Assembly: GCA_964608615.1 (NCBI GenBank)
Contig: CAZSQG010000001.1
Location: 52,097-116,096 of the forward strand
Direction of reading: 5' to 3'
DNA length: 64,000 nucleotides
Source: CALEUX01 sp964608615
Lineage (GTDB): Bacteria > Bacteroidota > Bacteroidia > Bacteroidales > Marinilabiliaceae
The notes beneath the pieces are model-generated. The model was not told where the DNA came from and made no database searches. It saw nothing but the letters and a program-made list of their open reading frames with translations. The position numbers were made by a program, and so were the translations under genes. This document shows positions 52,658 through 63,161 of the stretch, piece after piece. Within the stretch, counting starts at the first letter, position 1. Every line of letters starts with the position of its first letter.

Positions 52658-55600
52658 TTACGTTCCAAGTTTCTGCATTCGTTTGTTGAGCTGACGAAGC
52701 CTGAAGTTTTCGAAGTAATGGATAATCCGTCTTAAAACATCCAGATATAGAGCTATATATAGAATCATGATGGCTGTCCAAATAACCAAAATGTTAAAAA
52801 CCGGAGTAGGTATTAACCAATCGCCCATTCGTTTATAGGGTGCATATAAGTGAGCGCGGCCCCAACGTCCGGTAGGGTTTTTATAAATGGGTTGTTTCTT
52901 TTGGATGATTTTGTTATCGGTAAATTCAAACTGCTGTACTTCTTTTTTTTCAAGCACCCAATCAGCAAGAGCGTTATTGTAATTAGCCTGTTTAAGGGCC
53001 ACTACCTTGTCAACCGATCCTAGTTTATTTATGAGATTTTCTGTTTTTTTGTCTTTTAGTTTGCTGTGGTAATGGTATTTATTGTTAAAATATTTTCGGG
53101 CTTTACCAAGAGCATCATTTATACGGGTATGTAAATCGGGTGAAAAACCTGAGCTGCCGGTTTTTTCATAATCACTCAGATTAAGGTCAAACACATCGTT
53201 TAATTGTGTAAGACCTTTTTTAAGGGTTGTCCAATGGTTTTGCAGAAGATTTTTGTCATTACGGTTGTATGCCCAAAGGCAAGCATCGCTGTGTTTAACC
53301 AGTTCGGGAATCAATGTTGATCCATAGTATGAACTCTGACTCATCTGCATTTCCTCATCAAAGAACAGTTTTTGGTAACGGTTGTTTTTGAATTGGTTTA
53401 CCGCCAAAGCTTCATATCCCCAACGCGAAACCATCATGTCGCCAATGCGGGGTACAAATTCGCGCGAAGCAATAGAACGGTGGAGTTTGTCGAAATTGAC
53501 AATAATGCCGCTAAAAAGCAAGTGGGGCACAAGTATTAGTGGTATCAGAACATAAATAGCCACCACAGAGTTTAATCCGCTGCTGATATTTAGTCCCAGC
53601 ATATTTGAAAAACAGGCTACAGAGAACAAGATGATCCAAAAATGAAATGTTAATCCGTTAATTTCGAGAATAGAATTACCAATTAGTACAAAGCTGATAG
53701 TTTGCACAGCCGATAATGCAAAAAGCACCACAATTTTGCTGTTTAGGAAGCTTGATCGGCTAAGATTTAAAAAAGATTCGCGTTTTAAAAGTTTGCGGTC
53801 TTTTATGATTTCTTCAGCGCTAACATTTAATCCAATAAATAAAGAAACCACCACACACATAAACATGTATGCCGGGAGGTTAACGTTTTCGGCAAAAATG
53901 TATTGGTTGGGATTTTCAGATGACCCAAACAAAAATTTTGTGCAGAATCCAAGTATTAATGCAAGCAACGGCGCTTCCAGAATGTTTATAGCCAGATACT
54001 GTCGGTCCTTGAGTTTAGAAAGTGCATCGCGCAGAGTAAAAATTCTGAACTGTTTCTTACGCCCGGGAATACTAAAAAGGTTTTCAGGGAGAGGTTCTTT
54101 TTTGTCAATTTGTCTCTTGGATTTCCACTCGTACTTTTTCTCAAAGTTTTCGATATAAAGATCGTACCATTCTTCGGGTTTAACTTTTCGTTGACGAATT
54201 AATTTACCGTAAGGGTTAACCATGCGCGCTTCAACAATACGCAGAGGTTGTTCTGTTTTAACGTTACCGCATACATAACACTCACGTTCTTCAGGATTTA
54301 CGTAACTGGCTTCCTTTTTAAAATAGGCAATGGCATCCATGGGATTACCGCTGTATATTATACGGCCGCCTTTATCAATCATTAAAAGTTTGTCCAACAG
54401 TTTGTAAAGATCTGATGAGGGTTGGTGAATATTGATGATGACTAATTTCCCTTTCAGAACCTGGCGCTTAAGTAGCAGCATTACTTTTTCGGAATCCATT
54501 GAAGATAAGCCTGAAGTGGGCTCGTCAACAAACAAAATGGAGGGTTCACGAATAAGCTCAAGCGCAATATTCAAACGTTTACGTTGTCCACCGCTTAATA
54601 TCTTATTGAGTGGAGAGCCCACCACCAGATTTCGGGCTTCAACCAAATCGAAGTCCTGCAGAGCATCTTCAACCCTTTTTTTTATGGATGATTTGGTTAG
54701 GTTACTAAAACATAGTCTGGCGTTGTACCAGAGATTTTCAAAAACGGTTAGCTCTTCTTTTAAAAGGTCATCCTGAGGAACATATCCTATTACACCTTTG
54801 AGTGCATCTTTTTCGCTGTGCAGATCATATCCATTGATTGTAATTTTTCCTGCACTGAGTTTATAATTGCCATTTAAGGCATTAAGCAGAGTAGACTTCC
54901 CGGTTCCACTACCTCCCATAATACCAACTAATTGTCCCGATCGTCCGGTGAAGCTGAAGGGATGAATTCCTATTTGGTTGTTATTAAATTTATAAGCAAT
55001 ATCAACAGCACGATATATGATGCGTCCTTTGTCTTTACGGTGTNNNNNNNNNNNNNNACCGGTGCCATCATGGATGTGTTCATAACCGAACCGACCGCCA
55101 ATGCATAAGCCCGGTTTTGCTCAATTTTGTGTCCGTTAAGATAAAGGTTTCGTTGTCCCGAATATCTGAAAAAGAAAGAGTTAGTGCTTCTAACATGGAT
55201 AACCCATACAAAAACCTGTTGTTTGGGGTTGTAAAGCAGTTTTATATCGGGATGCGGTGATTCGTTTTGTCCACTGATAAGCATAATGGCACTCTTATCA
55301 GGCACTTCCATAGGTGAGTTAAGGATGAAATGCTTAAGGTTGTTATAGTCTGATTTTTCAATGCGAAATCGTTCGGCCAGCAAATCCACAAACCCTTCTT
55401 CTACTTCACCAATCTCATCGTCTTTTTTAAGAAAATCAAGCAGTTGAACAAACAGAATGATTTTAGGCTCCTGCTCAAGTTCAGTATTTATTTTGGATGA
55501 AATATTGAGAATTCGCGATTGGTTATCGTTCGATTGTTTTTCGATAAGCGATTGGTCATCACTAAAAACGTGAGAGTGGTATCGATTTAGGTAGACATCA

Positions 55601-55755
55601 AACCTTCCGAGGTATTTCTGAACATATTCAGTGTTAAATTGACGTGAGAGGAAGTCTTCAACTAAGAAACGCGCTTTCCCTGTTTTGCTCTCCTTCCGGG
55701 TATCGGTTAGTAGGGCAAAAAGCTGCATTAGTGCTTCAAGCAGGGCTTCGCTCAT
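52658..55755 (-). CDS. ABC transporter ATPase-permease fusion (ABCG-like) with N-terminal regulatory region
   Basis: About 1027 residues if the 14 Ns at 55044-55057 are removed, which exactly restores one frame (MMAPVHRKDKGR across the join). Residues 1-150 are helical (SEALLEALMQLFALLTD), followed by an FHA-like region (NLYLNGHKIEQNRAYALAVGS) to about 235. The ABC core follows: Walker A GGSGTGKST, signature LSGGQRKRLNIAL, Walker B ILFVDEPTSGLSS, and a C-terminal ABC-2 permease with about six helices plus a long loop. Such fusions are common in Bacteroidota. Substrate unknown. Confidence 0.88.
55044..55057. other. Scaffold gap inside the ABC fusion gene, probably zero length
   Basis: Fourteen Ns. 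As given, they shift the frame so the 5' part (261 codons) and the 3' part appear as two frames. Direct joining of the flanks restores the frame (GCACCGGT then ACACCG) and yields a continuous FHA-ABC protein. No sequence seems to be missing. Confidence 0.75.
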
Positions 55756-55870
55756 GGGTGTGGTTATGTATTTTGAATAACAATATGTTTGAATGCCAGA
55801 TTGTTATGTTTAGTGCCGAAATATAAAACGGTTATACTATTGGGTGAAGATACAAAAAAATAAGAATTGG

Positions 55871-55908
55871 TTGTATAAAAAGAAAGGGCGAAACCAACCA
55901 TTTCGCCC
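55871..55908 (-). terminator. Intrinsic terminator of uxuA
   Basis: On the minus strand, a perfect 8-bp stem GGGCGAAA/TTTCGCCC (55886-55893 and 55901-55908) with a 7-nt loop is followed by TTTCTTTTTAT. It lies 36 bp after the uxuA stop. Confidence 0.85.
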
Positions 55909-55943
55909 AATCCAATTGGTAAACTGAATCTAAAAAAAACCGG

Positions 55944-57158
55944 TTAACTATTTTCAGCCATGGCACGTTCAATACCCATTTCAAGACCACTTAGTTCGGC
56001 AAGACCTTTAAGTCTTCCAATAAGAGGGTATCCGGGATTGGCATTCCTGGTGTAGTCATCCAGGATTTTTATACCATGGTCGGGACGAACGGGCATACGC
56101 ACATCTTTGCGTCCCTCCTTTATTCGTAAATGTTGTTCTTCCAAAAGAGCTTTCATTACTGCATACATATCCACACAACCGTGGATGTGCCCATATTCAT
56201 GAAAACAACCATTGGGCAATAATATATTATTACGCAAATGCAGGAAGTGAATCCTGTGCCCCACTGATTTCACTATGGACACCAGGTGATCGTTGCTTTT
56301 TACCGAAAGAGAGCCGGTACAAAATGTAATACCGTTTGCAATAGAGTTGTACTGGTTAACAATCCACTCTAAATCTTCTTTGGTACTAACAATACGAGGT
56401 AATCCAAGTACTGGGAACGGAGGATCGTCGGGGTGAATACATAGATTAATTCCGGCTTCTTCAGCCACCGGCACTACATCATTCAGGAAATTGGCCAGAT
56501 GTTGGCGAAGTTTATCGCGGTTGATTTCTTTGTAGGTATCAATGAAATCAAGGAATGCTTTTTTATAATCGGTGGTGTTTGAATCAACAGCTCCATTTAT
56601 AAAGCCCTGTGTAACTATTATAGTATTATAGGCAAGTTTTTCGGCTTCTTCATCGGTCATTTGTGTCCGTAACTCTTCTGCCTTTTTAACAATATCGGCA
56701 GGGTAATCATTCTCGGCACCAGGGCGTTTGAGTATAAACACATCAAAAGCCACAAACGATGGAAAATCGAAATACATTACTTCGCCACCTGATGGCAATG
56801 TATAGTGTAAATCGGTACGAACCCAGTCGAGTACGGGCATAAAATTATAACAAACAGTGTCAATACCACATTTCCCCAGGTTTCGAAGTGATTCCTGATA
56901 ATTCTTAATCAGTTTTGGTCGGTTACCCGATTGGGTTTTAATGCCTTCTGAAACCGGGAGGCTCTCAACTACACTCCATCGCATTCCATGTTCTTCAATT
57001 GCCTTTTTTACTTTTAGTATTTCATCAACAGGCCATACTTCGCCATTAGGAATGTGATGTAATGCCGTTACCACTCCTTCAATTCCTATTTGTTTGAGAT
57101 CCGACAATTTGATAGGGTCGTTAAATCCAAACCAACGCCACGTTTTTTCTAAAGACAT
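55944..57158 (-). CDS. uxuA: Mannonate dehydratase
   Basis: 404 residues, the usual length. KTWRWFGFNDPIKLSDL at the N-terminus and the TIM-barrel metal site segments ICIHPDDPPFPVLGLPRIV and GCFHEYGHIHGCVD are characteristic of UxuA. It dehydrates D-mannonate to 2-keto-3-deoxygluconate in glucuronate breakdown. It follows the fructuronate reductase gene by 35 bp, as a two-gene operon ending in a strong terminator. Confidence 0.95.
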   Translation of the reverse strand: MSLEKTWRWFGFNDPIKLSDLKQIGIEGVVTALHHIPNGEVWPVDEILKVKKAIEEHGMRWSVVESLPVSEGIKTQSGNRPKLIKNYQESLRNLGKCGIDTVCYNFMPVLDWVRTDLHYTLPSGGEVMYFDFPSFVAFDVFILKRPGAENDYPADIVKKAEELRTQMTDEEAEKLAYNTIIVTQGFINGAVDSNTTDYKKAFLDFIDTYKEINRDKLRQHLANFLNDVVPVAEEAGINLCIHPDDPPFPVLGLPRIVSTKEDLEWIVNQYNSIANGITFCTGSLSVKSNDHLVSIVKSVGHRIHFLHLRNNILLPNGCFHEYGHIHGCVDMYAVMKALLEEQHLRIKEGRKDVRMPVRPDHGIKILDDYTRNANPGYPLIGRLKGLAELSGLEMGIERAMAENS

Positions 57159-57193
57159 AGTATGTTAATCATAGATGTTTAATCATAAGTCAG

Positions 57194-58009
57194 TTACACA
57201 CCACTAAAGGCACTAAAGCCACCATCAACAGGAATAATGGTACCGGTAATGAAGCTGGCTGCATCGCTGCACAGGAACTGAACAATACCATTAAGCTCGG
57301 TAATGTCGCCAAACCGTTTCATTGGGGTTTTGGCCAGGACTTTAACACTTCTTTCGGTGTAGCTGCCATCAGGATTAATCAGGACAGCTCTGTTTTGGTC
57401 GCCGATGAAGAATCCTGGAGCTATGGCATTAACTCTTATTTTTTCTCCAAACTTAACTGCCAGTTCGGTTGCTAACCATTGCGTGAAGATATTTATTCCT
57501 GATTTGGCTACCGAATAGCCTGGAACTCTTGATATTGCAGAGAAGGTTGCCATTGATGAAACATTAATTATGCTTCCTTTTCCTTGCTTAGTCATGGCTT
57601 CACCAAAAACCATACAGGGATAAACGGTGCCATTCATGTTTAGATCGGTCACCTTTTGAAAATCAGTGACTTTCATATCGAAGATGGATTGTTCTTCGGT
57701 TAAAGTGGCACCTGGTATATTGCCACCGGCTGCGTTTACAAGGATGTCGATACGCCCCCATTTAACAAGTATCTGTTGGCGTACATCTTTCAGACTTTCC
57801 ATGTCAAGAACATTACAAACTAATCCCGACACTTCACCAAAACTTTTTAATTCATTAATTCTTGTATCCAGCGCCTCCTGACGAATATCAAGTATAATTA
57901 CTTTTACACCTGCCTGTAACAGGCTTTTTGAGATGCTGCTTCCCAAAACTCCTCCACCACCTGTAACGATAGCAACACTTTCACTGATGTCAAACATTGA
58001 CTTTTCCAT
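57194..58009 (-). CDS. SDR-type fructuronate reductase (mannonate oxidoreductase)
   Basis: 271-residue short-chain dehydrogenase. TGGGGVLGSSISKSL is the cofactor loop and GYSVAKSGINIFTQWLATE holds the Tyr-x3-Lys pair. The C-terminal FITGTIIPVDGGFSAFSGV is typical of the SDR form of D-mannonate oxidoreductase in Bacteroidota, unrelated to the E. coli UxuB. Adjacent uxuA makes the reaction fructuronate to mannonate very likely. A well-formed promoter and an AraC-type operator lie upstream. Confidence 0.88.
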   Translation of the reverse strand: MEKSMFDISESVAIVTGGGGVLGSSISKSLLQAGVKVIILDIRQEALDTRINELKSFGEVSGLVCNVLDMESLKDVRQQILVKWGRIDILVNAAGGNIPGATLTEEQSIFDMKVTDFQKVTDLNMNGTVYPCMVFGEAMTKQGKGSIINVSSMATFSAISRVPGYSVAKSGINIFTQWLATELAVKFGEKIRVNAIAPGFFIGDQNRAVLINPDGSYTERSVKVLAKTPMKRFGDITELNGIVQFLCSDAASFITGTIIPVDGGFSAFSGV

Positions 58010-58080
58010 TTTTATATTAATTATTACTGTGAATCAAAAGGACATTTTTAAATCTGTTGGCATGCTAAACATTCAGGGAG

Positions 58081-58111
58081 CAAAGTTAGAGGCTTAATAT
58101 TCTGTGCGCAA
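58081..58111 (-). promoter_or_regulatory. Promoter of the uxu operon
   Basis: On the minus strand, TTG (58109-58111), exactly 20 bp, then TAACTTTG (58081-58088): a full Bacteroidota -33/-7 promoter. Transcription should start near 58077, giving a leader of about 68 nt. The direct-repeat operator abuts the -33 element. Confidence 0.75.
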
Positions 58112-58145
58112 GTAGTATTTTTGCGTCAACAAGTGGTATTTTTGC
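58111..58145. promoter_or_regulatory. Direct-repeat operator, AraC-type
   Basis: AGTAGTATTTTTGC (58111-58124) and AGTGGTATTTTTGC (58132-58145), 13 of 14 bases alike, spaced 21 bp (two helical turns). This is the usual form of an AraC/XylS-family site. It sits just upstream of the uxu -33 element and directly before the divergent araC gene, so it may both activate uxu and autoregulate. The repeats also each contain TATTTTTG. Confidence 0.6.
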
Positions 58146-58174
58146 ATTTCTGTTTTATTAACAAACCGAATAAA

Positions 58175-59050
58175 ATGAAGAAGTTGCAGAACATCATGCA
58201 TGAGCAGGTATTGATACCGGGAGGGAGTCCTATTCGGGTAAAATGGAATGATTATCCCCACTTTACTTTTCCATGGCATTTCCATAGCGAAATAGAAATT
58301 GTTTATGTGTTGCGAAGTTCTGGAGTTCGTTTTGTTGCTGACAGTTTGGATGCTTTTAGCGAAGGCGATTTGGTAATGGTTGGAAGCCAGGTTCCGCACT
58401 ATTGGAAAAACGATGAGGTTTTTCATCAGGGGAATCCCGATTTGAAGGTGAATGCTGTGGTTATTCAGTTTTCAGCCGATTTTATGGATCGGTCTATTTC
58501 AATTTATCCTGAGTTTATGCATATCCGGGAACTTTTACATCGATCGGGACAAGGGATTCATTTCTTGCGCAGTTTTAGTGAAACCATAGGGGAGCAAGTT
58601 AAAGCACTGGTTAAGCTTGAGGGGTTTGAGCGGTTTATGACGTTGCTTAGGATTTTGGATGCTATGGGTCGTACTAAAGAATTTCAATTGCTGGCATCAC
58701 CCGACTTTAAACAGAATCCTCTGAATGTAAATGATCAACGGTTAAATAAAATTCTTAATTACCTTAATCTTAATTACACTGAAAAATTGGCTCTTTCGCA
58801 ATTAGCCAGTCAGTTTGGAATGAACACTTCGGCTTTTAGTCGTTATTTTCGCCAAAAAACCGGGAAGACACTTGTGCAGTATATTAACGAAATGCGTGTT
58901 AAATATGCCTGCAAGCTTCTTCAGAACAATGAGAATTCTGTTTCGCACATTTGTTATGAATGTGGATTTAACAATATTTCAAATTTTAACCGTTTTTTTC
59001 GTGATATCATGAAAATGAGCCCAAAAGAGTATATACAACAAATCCGCTAA
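58175..59050 (+). CDS. AraC-family regulator with cupin sensing domain
   Basis: About 291 residues. The N-terminal cupin domain has FTFPWHFHSEIEIVYVL, a sugar-sensing His motif. The C-terminal two helix-turn-helices are ALSQLASQFGMNTSAFSRYF and ICYECGFNNISNFNRFFRD, with the MSPKEYI end typical of the family. It is divergent from the uxu genes and probably regulates them in response to a hexuronate. The ATG at 58175 is used; a TTG at 58121 lies within the operator. Confidence 0.9.
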   Translation: MKKLQNIMHEQVLIPGGSPIRVKWNDYPHFTFPWHFHSEIEIVYVLRSSGVRFVADSLDAFSEGDLVMVGSQVPHYWKNDEVFHQGNPDLKVNAVVIQFSADFMDRSISIYPEFMHIRELLHRSGQGIHFLRSFSETIGEQVKALVKLEGFERFMTLLRILDAMGRTKEFQLLASPDFKQNPLNVNDQRLNKILNYLNLNYTEKLALSQLASQFGMNTSAFSRYFRQKTGKTLVQYINEMRVKYACKLLQNNENSVSHICYECGFNNISNFNRFFRDIMKMSPKEYIQQIR

Positions 59051-59085
59051 ATGGGTGTTTTATGGATAAATAGCCTTTTTATCAT

Positions 59086-59093
59086 TATATTTG
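59086..59093 (+). promoter_or_regulatory. Possible promoter of metH
   Basis: TATATTTG matches TAnnTTTG; the leader to the ATG at 59232 would be about 130 nt. The -33 region holds TTTTATG rather than TTG. A small hairpin (CAACA-TAAAT-TGTTG, 59106-59120) follows. No cobalamin or SAM riboswitch signature was recognised. Confidence 0.35.
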
Positions 59094-59231
59094 GGCATTA
59101 TTTAGCAACATAAATTGTTGTAAAAACCTGTTTTATTGAGGGTAAAAAGCATGAGAAAAGTCATTCCTCTCTTATGAGACGATTTGATGAAGTAAGGAAC
59201 TATATTTTATTATGAGGAACGGAAAGTAGAA

Positions 59232-62200
59232 ATGACTAAAACAACACAACTGAGGAAGGCTGTTAAAGAGCGCGTGCTTCTGCTCGATGGCGCAATGGGA
59301 AGTATGATTCAACAATATAAGTTAACGGAGGATGATTTTCGTGGAACCCGTTTTGCCAAACACCCGATTTATCTTCAAGGGAATAATGATTTATTATCAT
59401 TAACCCGTCCCGATGTGATATTGTCGATTCATGAGCAATATTTGCAGGCTGGTTCGGATATTATTGAAACAAATACCTTTAATTCAACCTGCATTTCACA
59501 AGCCGATTATCAAATGGAATCTCTTGTCTATGAGATGAACAAGGTATCGGCTCAACTGGCAAACGAGGCGGTTCGGAAGTTTTCAAGTGCAGATAAACCG
59601 AGGTTTGTGGCGGGGTCCATGGGACCTACCAATAAAACAGCCTCTCTATCACCTGATGTTAATAATCCCGGTTACCGCGCCGTAAGTTTTGAAGATTTGT
59701 CCGATGCTTATGGTCAGCAGGCAGCTGGATTACTTGATGGAGGAGTTGATATTCTTTTGCTTGAAACCATTTTTGATACATTGAATGCCAAAGCAGCTCT
59801 TTTTGGTATTAATAGAGAACTGAAAAAACGTGGTATTGATGATTTCCCCATTATGGTTTCAGTTACAGTAGCTGATGCCAGTGGCCGGACTTTATCGGGA
59901 CAGACGATGGAGGCTTTTTTGATTTCGGTTTCGCATATGTCTTTGTTTTCTATTGGATTAAACTGTTCATTTGGAGCGTCAGAACTGCGATTTTACGTGG
60001 AGGAACTTGGCAGGAAAACGCCCTTGCTTATCAGTGCTTATCCAAATGCCGGGTTGCCAAATCAGTTTGGAGAGTACGATGAAACACCTGAGCAAATGGC
60101 CCCGCAAATTCTGGATTATCTTAAGGAGGGATTGGTTAATATTGTGGGAGGTTGTTGCGGAACAACGCCTAAGCATATAGCTGCATTTGCACGTTTGCTA
60201 AAAGATGCAAAACCGCATGTTCCACCTAAAATTAATATCACAACAAGTTTAAGTGGTCTTGAGCCTTTGGTAATAGACAAAAACACCAATTTTGTCAATA
60301 TTGGCGAGCGCACTAATGTGGCCGGGTCTAAGAAATTTGCCCGTCTTATTCGTGAAGAAAAATATGAGGAAGCCCTTTCTGTTGCACGGGATATGGTAGA
60401 AGGTGGGGCTCAAATCATTGATGTGAATATGGATGATGCCATGTTGGATGCAAAAAAAGAAATGGTGACCTTTCTGTATCTGATGGCATCAGAGCCTGAA
60501 ATAGCGCGTTTGCCGGTTATGATTGATTCATCACGCTGGGAAGTTCTGGAAGCAGGTTTAAAATGTTTACAAGGTAAGTGTGTGGTGAACTCCATAAGTA
60601 TGAAGGAGGGAGAAGATCTGTTCTTGAAACAGGCCGGCATAATAAAGGAGTATGGAGCTGCGGTAGTGGTAATGGCCTTTGATGAAAAAGGGCAAGCCGA
60701 CACTTTTGAACGACGTGTTGAAATTTGTAGCAGGGCTTACAACTTACTCACTACAAGAATTGGATTTCCACCACAAGATATTATTTTCGATCCAAACATT
60801 CTTGCAATCGCAACAGGTATTGAGGAACATAACAATTATGCCGTTGATTATATTAATGCCACAAAGTGGATTAAGGAGAATCTACCTCATGTTCGTGTGA
60901 GTGGTGGTGTCAGTAATTTATCCTTTTCGTTTAGAGGAAACGACTATGTGAGAGAAGCAATGCACTCGGTTTTTCTGTATTATGCCATACAGGCCGGAAT
61001 GGACATGGGTATTGTAAATCCGGGGATGTTGCAGATTTATGATGACATTGAACCTCAGTTGCTTGAGCTGGTTGAGGATGTTGTGTTTAATCGTCGTCCC
61101 GATTCCACCGAGCGACTGGTTGAGATGGCCGAAAACTACAAATCAAAAGTAACGGGAGCTACTACTGAAAATAAGAATGAATGGCGTAACCAATTATTGG
61201 ATAAACGCTTGCATTATAGTTTGATAAAAGGAGTTACTGATTTTATAGAAGAAGACCTTATTGAAGCACGGTCTAATTATGCTTTTGCACTTGATATTAT
61301 TGAAGGTCCGTTAATGGATGGAATGAACATAGTGGGCGATTTGTTTGGTTCAGGAAAGATGTTTTTGCCACAAGTAGTAAAGACCGCACGGGTGATGAAA
61401 AAAGCTGTGGCCTGGCTTCAGCCTTTTATAGAAGAAGAAAAACGTGCCTCGGGAGGTGTCCCTACCAAGGCCGGACGTATTCTTATGGCCACTGTTAAAG
61501 GGGATGTTCATGATATTGGTAAGAATATAGTTGGCGTAATACTTGCTTGTAATAATTATGAGGTCATTGATCTTGGAGTGATGGTTCCTACCGACAGAAT
61601 TTTACATGAGGCGGTAGAACAAGATGTTGATATTATTGGTCTCAGTGGACTTATTACCCCATCGCTTGAAGAAATGACCAATGTTGCACGCGAAATGGAA
61701 CGTAGAGGAATTAAGAAACCTTTACTCATTGGAGGCGCAACCACTTCGAGTGTTCATACTGCTGTAAAAATTGATCCTGTTTATTCAGGGCCGGTTGTTC
61801 ATGTTAAGGATGCATCTAAAAGTGCACAGGTTGCCGGGGCGCTAATGTCGGCAAGGGATAAGGCGAGCTTTATAGAAACCATTCGTAACGATTATCAACA
61901 TTTACGTGATGCTAATCAAAACAAAAAGGAACGTAAGCTTTTATCCCTTGAAGAAGCACGAAGAAAACATTTCCCTGTAAGCTGGGATTCTTCACAATTA
62001 GTTGAACCTTTAAAACCGGGAATTCATGTTTTTGATGATTATCCTTTGGATGAGATTGTTCCATTTATCGACTGGACTTTCTTTTTCCATGCCTGGGAGT
62101 TAACTGGTGGTTATGATGGTATTGATAAGGTTGATGATGAGATATCTGAAATGCAGTGGCTTAAAAAATTTACTTCCGAAGATGGTCGCAAGAAAGCCCA

Positions 62201-62969
62201 GGAGGCACTTAAGCTGTATCGCGATTCAATAGTTATGCTCGAACTAATGCAAAAGGAGAAGATGGTGACTGCAAAGGCGGTTATTGGACTTTTCCCTGCT
62301 AATAGCGTTGGAGATGATATTGAAGTGTTTGATCCGGCTAACCCAAACAAAAAGATATGTACCTTTTATCAAATTCGTGAACAGCAGGAAAAGCCTGGCA
62401 AAGAGCATTATTACTGTCTTTCCGATTTTGTGGCACCCAAAGATAGCGGATTAACGGATCATATTGGAGCTTTTGCTGTTACTGCCGGTCATGGCATAGA
62501 AAAGTGGGTTAAGAAGTTTGAGCAGGATGATGATGATTACAATGCTATCCTATTAAAAGCGTTAGCCGATCGGCTGGCTGAAGCTCTGGCTGAACTGATG
62601 CATTTTAGGGTTCGGAAGGAATTTTGGGGGTATGCTGCCGATGAGGTTTTTGATCATGCTAATCTCATTCGTGAACGATATCGTGGTATTCGACCTGCAC
62701 TGGGTTATCCAGCCTGCCCTGATCATAGTGAAAAGCGTACATTGTTTGATCTGATTGAAGCGGAAAAGAATGCCGGTATCACACTTACTGAACATTTCAG
62801 CATGCTCCCCAATGCTTCGGTAAGTGGTGTTTATTTTGCTCATCCTCAGGCAGTTTATTTTGGCATTGGAAAAATTGCTCTTGATCAGGTCGAAGATTTG
62901 GCCAAACGAAAGGGGATTTCAATTCAGGAGGTTGAAAAATGGATACCGACAAATCTGGCGTATAAATAG
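59232..62969 (+). CDS. metH: Cobalamin-dependent methionine synthase
   Basis: 1245 residues, near E. coli's 1227. Order: homocysteine-binding barrel (VGGCCGTTPKHI zinc Cys near 300-320), pterin-binding barrel (NIGERTNVAGSKKF, from about 355), cap and B12 domain with the lower-ligand motif VHDIGKNIVG (His near 760), and the activation domain for AdoMet (RPALGYPACPDHSEK, near 1155). It transfers the methyl group of methyl-THF to homocysteine. It is followed by metF, its methyl donor source. Confidence 0.97.
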   Translation: MTKTTQLRKAVKERVLLLDGAMGSMIQQYKLTEDDFRGTRFAKHPIYLQGNNDLLSLTRPDVILSIHEQYLQAGSDIIETNTFNSTCISQADYQMESLVYEMNKVSAQLANEAVRKFSSADKPRFVAGSMGPTNKTASLSPDVNNPGYRAVSFEDLSDAYGQQAAGLLDGGVDILLLETIFDTLNAKAALFGINRELKKRGIDDFPIMVSVTVADASGRTLSGQTMEAFLISVSHMSLFSIGLNCSFGASELRFYVEELGRKTPLLISAYPNAGLPNQFGEYDETPEQMAPQILDYLKEGLVNIVGGCCGTTPKHIAAFARLLKDAKPHVPPKINITTSLSGLEPLVIDKNTNFVNIGERTNVAGSKKFARLIREEKYEEALSVARDMVEGGAQIIDVNMDDAMLDAKKEMVTFLYLMASEPEIARLPVMIDSSRWEVLEAGLKCLQGKCVVNSISMKEGEDLFLKQAGIIKEYGAAVVVMAFDEKGQADTFERRVEICSRAYNLLTTRIGFPPQDIIFDPNILAIATGIEEHNNYAVDYINATKWIKENLPHVRVSGGVSNLSFSFRGNDYVREAMHSVFLYYAIQAGMDMGIVNPGMLQIYDDIEPQLLELVEDVVFNRRPDSTERLVEMAENYKSKVTGATTENKNEWRNQLLDKRLHYSLIKGVTDFIEEDLIEARSNYAFALDIIEGPLMDGMNIVGDLFGSGKMFLPQVVKTARVMKKAVAWLQPFIEEEKRASGGVPTKAGRILMATVKGDVHDIGKNIVGVILACNNYEVIDLGVMVPTDRILHEAVEQDVDIIGLSGLITPSLEEMTNVAREMERRGIKKPLLIGGATTSSVHTAVKIDPVYSGPVVHVKDASKSAQVAGALMSARDKASFIETIRNDYQHLRDANQNKKERKLLSLEEARRKHFPVSWDSSQLVEPLKPGIHVFDDYPLDEIVPFIDWTFFFHAWELTGGYDGIDKVDDEISEMQWLKKFTSEDGRKKAQEALKLYRDSIVMLELMQKEKMVTAKAVIGLFPANSVGDDIEVFDPANPNKKICTFYQIREQQEKPGKEHYYCLSDFVAPKDSGLTDHIGAFAVTAGHGIEKWVKKFEQDDDDYNAILLKALADRLAEALAELMHFRVRKEFWGYAADEVFDHANLIRERYRGIRPALGYPACPDHSEKRTLFDLIEAEKNAGITLTEHFSMLPNASVSGVYFAHPQAVYFGIGKIALDQVEDLAKRKGISIQEVEKWIPTNLAYK

Positions 62970-63161
62970 GGAAATGAGATTTATTTAAATCTGTCGTTAG
63001 TTACGAATTACCCGGAATAATAAATGAACATATATTTGAATATATTGGCTTTTGATATTTACAGAAGTTTTACTAATATTATGGCTATCAATAAGTAAGA
63101 AGTTTTGTAAACTATTGAGAATAAAAATAAGTTTAATTAACGCAAATCATCTGATTGGATT

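Noticed and set aside
54970..55755. A separate 261-residue protein upstream of the ABC gene
   Set aside because: Its last 30 residues after the N run are out of frame; deleting the Ns fuses it to the ABC core as in homologues.
59051..59231. Cobalamin or SAM riboswitch before metH
   Set aside because: I looked for the conserved cobalamin-box and SAM motifs and found none; only a small 5-bp hairpin is present.
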